Positions 51,969-60,685 of a stretch of DNA of 64,000 bases are shown here, one piece after another (within the stretch, counting starts at the first letter, position 1; every line of letters begins with the position of its first letter). The notes under the pieces were generated by a model. The model was not told the DNA's origin, searched no databases, and worked only from the letters and a program-made list of their open reading frames with translations. The position numbers and the translations under genes are program-made. Origin of the DNA: [Clostridium] symbiosum (GTDB lineage: Bacteria; Bacillota; Clostridia; Lachnospirales; Lachnospiraceae). Location: contig CP143946.1 in assembly GCA_036419695.1 (NCBI GenBank), positions 1,916,001 to 1,980,000 on the forward strand, given 5' to 3'.

Positions 51969-52009
51969 AACTGCCCCATCCAGGCTCCGGTCTGGATGGG
52001 GCAGTTTTC
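51969..52009 (+). terminator. Intrinsic terminator of gltS
   Basis: AACTGCCCCATCCAG and CTGGATGGGGCAGTT form a perfect 15-bp stem with an 8-base loop followed by TTTCC. Confidence 0.92.
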
Positions 52010-52013
52010 CGCG

Positions 52014-52056
52014 TTGAGTGGCAATGAAAAGTTCGCGGAGCGTGCTTTTCGTTGTT
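52014..52056. repeat. Family-C repeat, single copy
   Basis: TTGAGTGGCAATGAAAAGTT followed by CGCGGAGCGTGCTTTTCGTT is the same unit as at 44541 and, reversed, at 15130-15252. It begins four bases after the gltS terminator. Between this copy and the dut gene (52057-52234) I see no gene. Confidence 0.8.
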
Positions 52057-52234
52057 TCAGAAAAAAAACGGTTCCGTAAACCGCGGGGCGGATGCAGTGT
52101 GGACGGCAATAAGTTGCTTTACCGCAGGCCAAAAGGATGTTATAATCTTACTGCACTGCATAGCAGGATGCGCGGCGGCCATGGCGTTTAACGGCGGGCA
52201 GCCCTTACTTTACACAGACAGAGGAGACAGACGA

Positions 52235-52666
52235 ATGAGAATCAAAATCAAATATTTTACCGACAAAATAGAAAAACTCGATTATATTGCAGGGAAATCC
52301 GACTGGATTGATCTGAGGGCCGCGGCGGACATGGAGCTGAAACAGGGAGAATTTGCCCTGATTCCCCTCGGTGTGGCGATGGAGCTTCCGAACGGATATG
52401 AGGCGCATGTGGTTCCAAGAAGCAGCACATTCAAAAATTTCGGAATCATCCAGACAAACCATATGGGCGTCATTGATGAGACTTACTGCGGCGACAACGA
52501 TCAGTGGTTTTTCCCGGCTTATGCCCTCAGGGATACAAAGATTAGCACCGGCGACCGGATTTGCCAGTTCCGTATCATGGAGCACCAGCCGGCAATCGAA
52601 TTCGAGGAGGCGCCGGTTCTCGGCCACGAGGACCGAGGCGGTCACGGAAGCACCGGAAAGAACTGA
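52235..52666 (+). CDS. dut: dUTP diphosphatase-like protein
   Basis: This 143-residue protein is a trimeric-type dUTPase: DWIDLRAAADMELKQGEFAL, VPRSSTFKNFGIIQTNHMGV and IDETYCGDNDQWFFPAYALR cover motifs 1-3, and the C-terminal GRGGFGSTG-like arm reads RGGHGSTG. The enzyme hydrolyses dUTP to dUMP, preventing uracil in DNA and supplying dTMP synthesis. GAGGAG lies about 9 bases before the ATG. It falls between the two class III reductase genes. Confidence 0.92.
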   Translation: MRIKIKYFTDKIEKLDYIAGKSDWIDLRAAADMELKQGEFALIPLGVAMELPNGYEAHVVPRSSTFKNFGIIQTNHMGVIDETYCGDNDQWFFPAYALRDTKISTGDRICQFRIMEHQPAIEFEEAPVLGHEDRGGHGSTGKN

Positions 52667-52731
52667 TTGGACAAAGGCCGATCGGAGAAGGACCCGGGAA
52701 TCATGCGGAGAATAATACGAGGTATGGACTA

Positions 52732-53508
52732 ATGAGAAGAGGAACGTCAATTGTCCTTGCGGCGCTTACCGCGTCGGCGCTCATGCTGGGCGGATGCGGG
52801 GAGCCGAAAGCAGCAAAAGAGGCGAGGCTAAAAGGAATCGAACAGGTGAAAAGCGGAGACTATGCGTCGGCGGTGGAATCCTTTGATCTGGCCCTGAAAG
52901 AAGCGGACGGGGTTGTAAATGCCTTCGAACTGGATATACTGAAATACAGGGGCGAGGCGGAATTTATGCTGGAAGACTATACGGCGGCTGCGCATACGTA
53001 CGGAATTCTGGCGGATGTGGATGAGAAGGAGCCGGAGTATCTGTATTACAAGGCGGCGTCCGAGGCCATGTCCGGGGATCCGGATACGGCGGCCGAGACG
53101 TATGCGAAGGCAAAAGAGGCGGTAAAGAGCGAAGAAAAGACGGCGGCAGGAGCCGGGATTGCGGTGTCCTCGATTGCGGATGCCTACAGAACGGCGGGGA
53201 ATTACGATAAGGCGGTGGAATTTTGTGAAGCGGCCATAAGCAGCGGAATTTCCGGCCCCGGGATTTACAACCAGATGGGCCTCTGCATGATGGCAGCCGA
53301 GCGTTTCGACGAGGCGATTTCCTATTTTGAGCAGGGGATTGCGATGGGCGGTTCGGGGGAGAGCCGTCAGATGATGTACAACGTGGGCGCCGTTTACGAG
53401 AAAAAAGGCGATTTTGCAAAGGCGCTTGAGACCTTCAGAAGCTATGTGGCGGAGTATGGTTCCACGCCCGAGCTGGAAAAAGAAATTGCATTTCTGGAGA
53501 GCCGTTAG
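52732..53508 (+). CDS. Tetratricopeptide-repeat lipoprotein
   Basis: This 258-residue protein has a lipoprotein signal with the lipobox LMLGGC and acylation at Cys22. The rest is made of TPR-like helices (EQVKSGDYASAVESFDLALK, SIADAYRTAGNYDKAVEFCE, AERFDEAISYFEQGIAMG, KKGDFAKALETFRSYVAEYG). It is probably anchored outside the cell membrane and mediates protein contacts. I chose ATG 52732 because the lipoprotein signal begins there; the open frame extends to 52561 inside dut. hflX follows after 14 bases. The partner is unknown. Confidence 0.87.
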   Translation: MRRGTSIVLAALTASALMLGGCGEPKAAKEARLKGIEQVKSGDYASAVESFDLALKEADGVVNAFELDILKYRGEAEFMLEDYTAAAHTYGILADVDEKEPEYLYYKAASEAMSGDPDTAAETYAKAKEAVKSEEKTAAGAGIAVSSIADAYRTAGNYDKAVEFCEAAISSGISGPGIYNQMGLCMMAAERFDEAISYFEQGIAMGGSGESRQMMYNVGAVYEKKGDFAKALETFRSYVAEYGSTPELEKEIAFLESR

Positions 53509-53522
53509 AAGGCGGGAGGAAT

Positions 53523-54779
53523 ATGGCAGAACTGATTGATTTAAAAGAGCTTGAGGAGCGTGTGATCCTGATTGCGGTCAGCACCTCCGATGAAGATGAT
53601 ACAAAAGAGTCCCTGGATGAGCTGGAAGAACTGGCCGATACGGCCGGCGCGGTGACGGTGGACAAGATTATCCAGAACAGGGAGAGAGTCCATCCCGGCA
53701 CCTACCTCGGCAAGGGAAAGATTGAGGAGGTGCGGGAGCGGGTATGGGAGCTTGGCGCCACAGGCGTAATCTGCGATGACGAGCTTTCACCGGCACAGCT
53801 TCGCAACCTGGAGAATGCGCTGGACACAAAGGTGATGGACCGGACGATGGTCATCCTGGATATTTTTGCGGCCCACGCCGTTACGAGCGAGGGTAAGATA
53901 CAGGTGGAGCTGGCGCAGCTCAAGTACCGGGCGGCCCGCCTGGTGGGCCTGCGCAACTCCCTCTCACGTCTGGGAGGCGGAATCGGAACGAGGGGACCCG
54001 GCGAGAAAAAACTGGAGGTGGACCGCCGTCTGATCCACGATCGGATTGGACAATTGAAAGCAGAGCTTGAGGAAGTCAAGCGCCACCGGGAGGTTTCCAG
54101 AAAACAGCGCGACCGGAACTACACGTTGTCGGCGGCGATTGTGGGATATACCAACGCAGGTAAATCCACGCTGCTTAATAAACTGACGGGAGCCGGGATC
54201 CTGGCGGAGGATAAGCTGTTCGCCACCCTCGATCCCACCACAAGGGGGATGGAACTGCCCAGCGGGCAGCAGATTCTCCTGACCGATACGGTTGGGTTTA
54301 TCAGAAAGCTTCCCCACCATCTGATCGAGGCGTTTCGGAGCACCCTGGAGGAGGCCAGATACAGCGATATCATTCTCCACGTGGTAGACTGTTCCAATCC
54401 TCAGATGGACGCCCAGATCCACATCGTCTATGAGACGCTGAGGAAACTTGAGATTACGGATAAGACCGTGGTCACGGTATTTAACAAGATCGACCGGCTG
54501 GAGCACGAAGTGATTCTTAAGGATCTGCAGTCCGACTACCAGGTGAGGGTTTCCGCCAAAACGGGCGGAGGGCTTAATGAGTTGACGGAGATTCTGGAAA
54601 CTATTCTGCGGAGCCGGAAAATCTTCCTGGAAAAACTGTATCCTTATAAAGATGCGGGGAAGATTCAAACCATCCGCAGGTACGGCCAGCTCCTTTCGGA
54701 AGAATACCGGGATGATGGAATTATGGTGACGGCATACGTGCCGACCGAATTATATTCCGGTCTGATGACGGACGGCTGA
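53523..54779 (+). CDS. hflX: Ribosome-associated GTPase HflX
   Basis: This 418-residue protein has the HflX N-terminal domain (VTVDKIIQNRERVHPGTYLG, KGKIEEV, DELSPAQLRNLE) and glycine-rich linker RLGGGIGTRGPGEKKLEVDR. The G domain follows: GYTNAGKS (208-215), LDPTTRGME, DTVGFIRKLPHHLIEAFRST and NKID. HflX splits stalled or stressed ribosomes and has been linked to antibiotic tolerance. AGGCGGGAGGA lies before the ATG. It follows the TPR lipoprotein gene. Confidence 0.97.
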   Translation: MAELIDLKELEERVILIAVSTSDEDDTKESLDELEELADTAGAVTVDKIIQNRERVHPGTYLGKGKIEEVRERVWELGATGVICDDELSPAQLRNLENALDTKVMDRTMVILDIFAAHAVTSEGKIQVELAQLKYRAARLVGLRNSLSRLGGGIGTRGPGEKKLEVDRRLIHDRIGQLKAELEEVKRHREVSRKQRDRNYTLSAAIVGYTNAGKSTLLNKLTGAGILAEDKLFATLDPTTRGMELPSGQQILLTDTVGFIRKLPHHLIEAFRSTLEEARYSDIILHVVDCSNPQMDAQIHIVYETLRKLEITDKTVVTVFNKIDRLEHEVILKDLQSDYQVRVSAKTGGGLNELTEILETILRSRKIFLEKLYPYKDAGKIQTIRRYGQLLSEEYRDDGIMVTAYVPTELYSGLMTDG

Positions 54780-54891
54780 TGATGGAAAGAAAAAAACGGC
54801 GGTAAAAACATCGGACGGAATCACCCGTTGCTTCACTGTTATCAATATTCAACGTTAATTTCACGAGTTTTTGACAAAACAAGACACAATA

Positions 54892-55043
54892 GTTACTGTT
54901 CACTCCGTGCCCAGTAACACGCTGCGCGATGCACAGAAACGGCAAAAACGCCGTTTCGCGCCGCAACCCTCGGGTTTTCTGTGACTTTCGCTACGCTCCA
55001 CTCACAAAAAACACCTCGCGGAATACTACCTGCGAATAGTAAC
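54892..55043. repeat. Family-B MITE-like element, copy 2
   Basis: GTTACTGTTCAC at the left and a degraded GCGAATAGTAAC at the right bound a body that matches the element at 28953-29145 (GATGCACAGAAACGGCAAAA, CGCCGTTTCGCGCCG, CTCACAAAAAACACCT). It lacks the GC-rich insert. It lies between hflX and the second nrdD gene. Confidence 0.85.
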
Positions 55044-55088
55044 ACACAATATCTGGTATCTTAAAAAAAACCAAACCAGATATTGTGT
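55044..55088 (+). promoter_or_regulatory. Inverted pair of NrdR-box-like sites before the second nrdD
   Basis: ACACAATATCTGGT (55044-55057) and ACCAGATATTGTGT (55075-55088) are perfect inverted 14-mers. Each extended 16-mer matches the NrdR consensus ACACWATATATWGTGT at about 13 positions. The centres are 29 bases apart, slightly less than the usual 31-32. NrdR represses reductase genes. The pair is also a possible terminator hairpin for hflX since TTTTATT follows it. Confidence 0.5.
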
Positions 55089-55156
55089 TTTATTATGCCA
55101 TCTGCTATAATTGGAGACGAGCCCTCGTTGGGTGCAGGATGAAAGGAGTAGGGAAA

Positions 55157-57547
55157 ATGATCAGCGTTATAAAGCGTGACGGAGAAGTGGCGGAATTCAA
55201 TCTGGGAAAGATTACGAACGCAATTAAGAAGGCCTTTAAGGCGACAAAGAATGACTATAATCAGGAGATTCTGGAACTGTTATCCCTGAGAGTTACAGCC
55301 GATTTCCAGTCCAAGATGTCGGAAGGGAAAATCAGCGTGGAAGAGGTGCAGGACAGCGTGGAGCATGTGCTGGAACAGACAGGTTACACGGAAGTTGCCA
55401 AGGCGTACATTTTATATAGAAAACAGAGAGAGAAAATCCGTAACATGAAAGCGACCATCCTGGATTACAAGGATGTGGTCAACAACTATGTTAAGGTGGA
55501 AGACTGGCGTGTTAAGGAGAATTCCACGGTCACCTATTCGGTGGGCGGACTCATTTTAAGCAACTCCGGGGCGGTAACGGCAAACTACTGGCTCTCCGAG
55601 GTCTATGATCATGAGATTGCCGAGGCCCACAGGAATGCGGACATCCATCTGCACGATCTGTCGATGCTGACAGGCTACTGCGCAGGCTGGTCTTTAAAAC
55701 AGCTTCTGATGGAAGGTCTGGGCGGAATCCCGGGAAAGATTACTTCCTCACCGGCCAAGCACCTCTCCGTACTGTGCAACCAGATGGTCAACTTCCTCGG
55801 AATCATGCAGAACGAATGGGCGGGAGCTCAGGCATTTTCCTCTTTTGATACATACCTTGCGCCTTTTGTAAAAGTTGATAATTTATCATACGATTCCGTA
55901 AAGAAATGCATTGAATCCTTTATCTACGGTGTCAATACGCCGAGCCGCTGGGGAACCCAGGCTCCATTCTCCAATATTACCCTGGACTGGACCGTCCCGG
56001 ACGATATGGCCGAGATGAATGCCATTGTCGGCGGCAGAGAGATGGATTTTAAATATAAAGACTGTAAGGCGGAGATGGATCTGATTAACAAGGCCTTTAT
56101 CGAGACGATGATCGAGGGGGACGCCAACGGACGGGGTTTCCAGTATCCAATCCCGACCTACTCCATCACAAAGGATTTCGACTGGTCCGACACGGAGAAC
56201 AACCGCCTCCTGTTCGAGATGACATCCAAATACGGAACGCCGTATTTTTCCAACTATATCAACAGCGATATGCGGCCGAGCGATGTCAGGAGCATGTGCT
56301 GCCGCTTAAGACTGGATCTGCGCGAACTGCGCAAGAAGACGGGCGGGTTCTTCGGCTCCGGCGAGAGTACCGGTTCCGTGGGCGTTGTGACGATCAACAT
56401 GCCGAGAATCGCTTATCTGGCGATGAATGAGGAGGATTTCTACAGACGCCTCGACCATATGATGGATATTTCCGCACGTTCGTTACATATCAAGAGGGAG
56501 GTTATCACAAAGCTTCTGGATAACGGCCTCTACCCTTATACAAAACGCTATCTGGGAACCTTTGCCAACCATTTTTCCACCATCGGCCTTCTGGGTATGA
56601 ACGAGGCGGGACTCAATGCGAGGTGGCTGCGCAAGGACATGACCCACGAAGAGACGCAGGAATTTACCAAGAATGTGCTGAACCACATGAGGGAACGCCT
56701 CTCTGACTATCAGGAGATGTACGGCGATCTCTACAATCTGGAGGCGACTCCGGCGGAATCCACCTCCTACCGTCTGGCAAAGCACGACAGAAAGCATTTC
56801 CCGGATATCCTCACCGCAGGCCAGCCTGGCGAGACGCCGTATTATACCAACAGCTCCCATCTTCCGGTGGGTTATACGGCCGATATCTTTGACGCCCTGG
56901 ACGTCCAGGACGAGATTCAGACGCTTTATACCTCGGGCACGGTGTTCCATGCGTTCCTGGGAGAGAAGCTGCCCGACTGGAGATCGGCGGCCAAGCTGGT
57001 GCGTACGATAGCCGAGAACTACAAGCTGCCGTATTACACCCTGTCACCGACCTACTCCATCTGCCAGGAGCACGGTTATCTGATCGGCGAACACTTTACC
57101 TGCCCTGTCTGCGGAAAGAAAGCGGAGGTTTACAGCCGCATTACCGGATATTACCGTCCGGTGCAGAACTGGAATGAGGGGAAGACGCAGGAGTATAAGG
57201 ACAGGACGTCATATGACGTGACGCGTTCCGTATTAAAGAATGGAAAGAAATTTATCCTGGAGCCGCAGGAGAGCGGGAACAGGGGACAGGAAACGATGGA
57301 GAAGGGGAACGGAGCCGGAGAGGGAATCTACCTCTTTACGACAAAGACATGCCCTAACTGTAAAATCGCCAAAGAGTTCCTGAAAGACAGGGAATACGAG
57401 GTGGTGGATGCCGAGGAAAATCCGGAGCTGTCCGACCGTTTCGGCATCATGCAGGCCCCTACCCTTGTCCAGGTAGGTAAAGACGGAGAGATTAAAAAAT
57501 ACGTCAACGCCTCCAATATCAGAAAATTTGTGGAAGAGAACAGATAA
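55157..57547 (+). CDS. nrdD: Class III ribonucleoside-triphosphate reductase with a C-terminal glutaredoxin-like domain
   Basis: This protein of about 796 residues has an ATP-cone (ISVIKRDGEVAEFNLGKITN), a class III catalytic barrel, CPVC plus upstream cysteine zinc ligands, and the radical-site stretch RITGYYRP with Gly664. After a low-complexity linker it continues with a domain of about 75 residues beginning IYLFTTKTCPNCKIAKEFLK, with the redox pair Cys732/Cys735, resembling glutaredoxin/NrdH. This suggests a redoxin-dependent reductase rather than a formate-dependent one. AAAGGAG lies 8 bases before ATG 55157. No nrdG follows, so the one at 49974 may activate it. Confidence 0.95.
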   Translation: MISVIKRDGEVAEFNLGKITNAIKKAFKATKNDYNQEILELLSLRVTADFQSKMSEGKISVEEVQDSVEHVLEQTGYTEVAKAYILYRKQREKIRNMKATILDYKDVVNNYVKVEDWRVKENSTVTYSVGGLILSNSGAVTANYWLSEVYDHEIAEAHRNADIHLHDLSMLTGYCAGWSLKQLLMEGLGGIPGKITSSPAKHLSVLCNQMVNFLGIMQNEWAGAQAFSSFDTYLAPFVKVDNLSYDSVKKCIESFIYGVNTPSRWGTQAPFSNITLDWTVPDDMAEMNAIVGGREMDFKYKDCKAEMDLINKAFIETMIEGDANGRGFQYPIPTYSITKDFDWSDTENNRLLFEMTSKYGTPYFSNYINSDMRPSDVRSMCCRLRLDLRELRKKTGGFFGSGESTGSVGVVTINMPRIAYLAMNEEDFYRRLDHMMDISARSLHIKREVITKLLDNGLYPYTKRYLGTFANHFSTIGLLGMNEAGLNARWLRKDMTHEETQEFTKNVLNHMRERLSDYQEMYGDLYNLEATPAESTSYRLAKHDRKHFPDILTAGQPGETPYYTNSSHLPVGYTADIFDALDVQDEIQTLYTSGTVFHAFLGEKLPDWRSAAKLVRTIAENYKLPYYTLSPTYSICQEHGYLIGEHFTCPVCGKKAEVYSRITGYYRPVQNWNEGKTQEYKDRTSYDVTRSVLKNGKKFILEPQESGNRGQETMEKGNGAGEGIYLFTTKTCPNCKIAKEFLKDREYEVVDAEENPELSDRFGIMQAPTLVQVGKDGEIKKYVNASNIRKFVEENR

Positions 57548-57608
57548 TGACGGCCGATCCGCCGTTGTTGTGAAAGAGAACAGAGGCTCATTGCCGGTTA
57601 ACCATCAG

Positions 57609-57656
57609 CTGCCCGCACATGCCCGGAATCCGGTTCCGGCGTGGCGGGCAGTTTTT
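57609..57656 (+). terminator. Intrinsic terminator after the second nrdD
   Basis: CTGCCCGC and GCGGGCAG pair around an inner CCGGAA/TTCCGG stem and are followed by TTTTT. Confidence 0.9.
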
Positions 57657-57792
57657 GCGTTAAAAGCTCCTGCCCCTATGCCCTGATTGCCGCCGGGATT
57701 GTAATAAAACTTTAAACGAAAGGTAACACATCGTTTTTCCTCCTCTGATATAATGAGACTGTAAATCTGGTGGATACTGGAAGTACGGGATA

Positions 57793-57868
57793 GAAACTAC
57801 AGGTAAGAACGGAACGACAGGCTAAGGACAGAACGACAGGCTGAAGACAGAAACACAGGCTGCGGCAG
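57793..57868. repeat. Tandem array, four 19-bp units
   Basis: Four exact-length units start at 57793, 57812, 57831 and 57850, with consensus GAACGACAGGCTGAAGACA. The middle two differ at only two or three positions. The array ends 27 bases before the lipoprotein start. It is reminiscent of the 18-20 bp array at 2365, in a different sequence. Confidence 0.88.
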
Positions 57869-57895
57869 TAAAGTATAGAAGAGGAGGAGACGATT

Positions 57896-58759
57896 ATGAA
57901 AAGAACCATGGTGAGGCGGTGTCTGGGAGCAGCCCTGATCGCGGGCATGACGTTTTTATACGGATGCGGCGGGCCACAGGCCGGAGCGGCGGATGAGACG
58001 GCAGGAGCCTCTCAAAGCGGGACTGCGGGAGGAATTGTGCAGACAGTCGCGGGGGGAGAGAGCGGAGCGGGAAATGAAAATACAAATGACGCGCCCGATT
58101 ATTCCACGGGAGGAACGCGCTATGAAATCCTGGAGGTAAAGGATACCTATATTCTGGTCCTGGATCCGGAAAAAGAGTACGGCCTCTATACGGCAGGCTA
58201 CGGTCCGCTTCTGGAGGATGAGAAAGGCGGAAAGATAGAGATTTCCGATTTAAAGCAGGGCATGATTGTGGAACTGTTCTGGAATGGAATGGTTCAGGAA
58301 ACTTACCCGGCGCAGTTCACCTTTGATAAGCTGAGGCTCACCGGGGAGACGGGCAGCAGGGAATTCGCGCTCTATGCCGGGATCATGAAGGAACTGGCCG
58401 AGAAAGATCCGGGGCTTAACGAGGGGATTTCAGAGAGTTATTTTGACTTTACAGGAGTTACTTCCCTGACTGCGGGCGAGAAGGAGGGCCTTGCCTATCT
58501 GTCGGGAGGCTATTACGGAGTCTGGGGAAGACAGGCAACGGCGGAAGAGCTGACCGCGGAAGGTCTGATGGACCGGGAAAAAGGAATTGAGAACGGAATC
58601 CTTATCACCCTGGAGGAACTTTCAACAGACGGGAACAAAGTGAAATGCAATGCCACGAAGTACAGAAGCGGAACGGGAGCCTATTACCTGATTGACATAA
58701 CGGCTCAATATTCGGACGGAGCGTGGACTTATAAGATTGGTTCTGAAGCGATAAGCTGA
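57896..58759 (+). CDS. Lipoprotein of unknown function
   Basis: This 287-residue protein has a lipoprotein signal with the lipobox LYGC (Cys24), then an alanine/glycine-rich linker to about residue 65. The folded part begins TRYEILEVKDTYILVLDPEK and has a small beta-rich region of the kind seen in DUF3221-like lipoproteins (KQGMIVELFWNGMVQETYPA), followed by a mixed C-terminal region. I do not recognise the whole. AGGAGGAG lies before the ATG. It stands alone behind a tandem array and ends at a bidirectional terminator. Confidence 0.85.
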   Translation: MKRTMVRRCLGAALIAGMTFLYGCGGPQAGAADETAGASQSGTAGGIVQTVAGGESGAGNENTNDAPDYSTGGTRYEILEVKDTYILVLDPEKEYGLYTAGYGPLLEDEKGGKIEISDLKQGMIVELFWNGMVQETYPAQFTFDKLRLTGETGSREFALYAGIMKELAEKDPGLNEGISESYFDFTGVTSLTAGEKEGLAYLSGGYYGVWGRQATAEELTAEGLMDREKGIENGILITLEELSTDGNKVKCNATKYRSGTGAYYLIDITAQYSDGAWTYKIGSEAIS

Positions 58760-58825
58760 CGGACACCGCAAAAAGCATTTGAGGCTGAAAGAAAATAGAG
58801 AGTAATAAGAAATAGAAAAGTACGG

Positions 58826-58869
58826 AAAAAGGGTTACCCATCTGGCCTGGCCATAGGGTAACCCTTTTT
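58826..58869. terminator. Bidirectional intrinsic terminator
   Basis: AAAAAGGGTTACCC and GGGTAACCCTTTTT form a perfect 14-bp stem with a 16-base loop between the convergent lipoprotein and symporter genes. Confidence 0.93.
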
Positions 58870-58925
58870 CTGCCCTCAGCAGTGGAATGGCTGTGAAACC
58901 TTCCTTTCGCTGCCGGTCCGGGATT

Positions 58926-60302
58926 CTACCGCTTTTTGGAAGCGGCCTGCGGATAGAATTTCGGATTGGAGAAGTAATCCTTTGTCTGCTTCCTCACCTG
59001 AGGGAACAGGATAATTAATGCGATCATGTTGGGGATAATGACGAGTCCCATCGCCAAATCCTGGATAGTCCATACGAGGCTGATTTTCTGGATAGCGCCG
59101 ATGATGCAGAGGAACGGATAAATATATTTAATTTTTCCGGTCACCTTTGGGCCGAAGGCGTAGTTAAAGCTTTTGGCGGCATTGAACCACTGGCCCATCA
59201 GCGTGGTAAAGCAGAATACCAGGAGGGCAAATGCCCCCAGGTGCTTAAGCGGCGCCCAGACGGTGCCGAACGCGGTGAGCGCCATTACGGTGGCGTTCAT
59301 ACCGTCGATTTTATAGACACCCGTTACGCCGACCACCAGCGCGGTGATGGTACAGATGATGATCGTGTCCAGAAACACCTCGGTCACGCCTGTGATTCCC
59401 TCTTCACAGGGATGTCCGACAATGGAGGAGCCGTGGGCGAACGGAGCGGTTCCCTCGCCCGCCTCATTGGAATACATGCCGCGGGTGATGCCGTACTGCA
59501 TGGCTTTTGCCATAATGAAACCGCCGGTTCCTCCGGCAGCGGCCTTTATCGAGAACGCCTCGGTGAAAATTTCGGCAAATACGGCCGGTACCTGGTTGAT
59601 ATTTAACAGGATGACCAGGATGCCGATTATAATATAAAAGATGGACATGGTGGGCACGAGGGAGGTGGCGATATCGGCCACTCGTTTCAGCCCGCCCAGG
59701 GTGATACACATTAAAAGCGCAATCAGCAGAACGCCCACAAGCCAGGTCGGTACGCCGTACTGGGTGTTTAAAATGCCGGAGATGGTGTTGGACTGCACCA
59801 GATTGGCGCCCATCATCTTCAGACACATGAGAACGGCGATGACAACGCCCAGCCAGGGCATTTTCAGGCCGTCACGGATATAGTACATAGGGCCGCTGAG
59901 CAGGTTACCGTTACGGTCACGTCCTCTGTAGAGCTGGGAGAGGACGATCTCTCCATATTTTAATGCCATGCCCCAGAATGCGGCGAACCACATCCAGAAT
60001 ACAGCGCCCATGCCGCCGGTCACAATTGCGGTGGCGACGCCGACTACATTGCCGCCTCCCACGTTGCCGGCCAGCGTTACCATCATGGCCTTGAAGGTGG
60101 AAATGGAGCCGCTGCCCTTGTCCACGTTTCGGGATTTAAATGAGTCGATCAGCGTTTTTTTCATGATAAATCGGAAGTGGCGAAGCTGGACAAAGCCGTT
60201 GGCAAAGGTGTAGAGAACGCCCAGCGCAAGAAGAACGTAGACGAGCCAGTTTCCCCAGAGTATCGAATTGATTTTTGTCAGTATTGATTCCAGTTGTTCC
60301 AT
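58926..60302 (-). CDS. Alanine/glycine:cation symporter (AGCS family), second copy
   Basis: This 458-residue protein has the AGCS pattern, with VTLAGNVGGGNVVGVATAIV corresponding to the N-terminal signature and YSNEAGEGTAPFAHGSSIVG in the middle. It is not closely similar to the copy at 36298, so the two probably differ in regulation or substrate. It is divergent from a LysR-type gene across a 383-bp gap. A good promoter lies about 50 bases upstream of its start. Confidence 0.95.
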   Translation of the reverse strand: MEQLESILTKINSILWGNWLVYVLLALGVLYTFANGFVQLRHFRFIMKKTLIDSFKSRNVDKGSGSISTFKAMMVTLAGNVGGGNVVGVATAIVTGGMGAVFWMWFAAFWGMALKYGEIVLSQLYRGRDRNGNLLSGPMYYIRDGLKMPWLGVVIAVLMCLKMMGANLVQSNTISGILNTQYGVPTWLVGVLLIALLMCITLGGLKRVADIATSLVPTMSIFYIIIGILVILLNINQVPAVFAEIFTEAFSIKAAAGGTGGFIMAKAMQYGITRGMYSNEAGEGTAPFAHGSSIVGHPCEEGITGVTEVFLDTIIICTITALVVGVTGVYKIDGMNATVMALTAFGTVWAPLKHLGAFALLVFCFTTLMGQWFNAAKSFNYAFGPKVTGKIKYIYPFLCIIGAIQKISLVWTIQDLAMGLVIIPNMIALIILFPQVRKQTKDYFSNPKFYPQAASKKR

Positions 60303-60353
60303 AGAATCTCCCCCTTATTGAATATGATTTGCAGCAAAATTTGCAGCCCGTCT

Positions 60354-60382
60354 ATCATATCATGACAGGGAAAGCCTTTCAA
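60354..60382 (-). promoter_or_regulatory. Sigma-A promoter of the second AGCS gene
   Basis: On the minus strand TTGAAA (60377-60382) and TATGAT (60354-60359) are 17 bases apart. The rest of the divergent gap includes a very AT-rich block (60477-60560) that probably holds the LysR promoter; nothing else is recognisable. Confidence 0.72.
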
Positions 60383-60685
60383 CGGAAAATTTGAGTTTTG
60401 CAGGCGGTGAAATCCGTAAAATTTGACGGCTTACTCCACAGACGGAAGCGGAAGAGAGCGGTGAATCCCTTTTTTGAAATATATATTTAAAAAATAAATA
60501 TAAAATTAAAAATATATAAGTTTTATAAAAACATATTCTGTGATAAAATGGAACTGCTGTAATAATTGAATACTTATTAGTTATAAAATATGATCCATTA
60601 TATCCCTGCGGTATCCACACGGCATCAGTGCACACGGTATTACCATGGTATCCACACGGGAGAAAAGCAGGAAAGGAAGTTTACG

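Noticed and set aside
60303..60480. Glycine riboswitch before the second AGCS symporter
   Set aside because: I looked because AGCS genes often have one, but the conserved GGGCAA-type core and the paired aptamer arrangement are absent.
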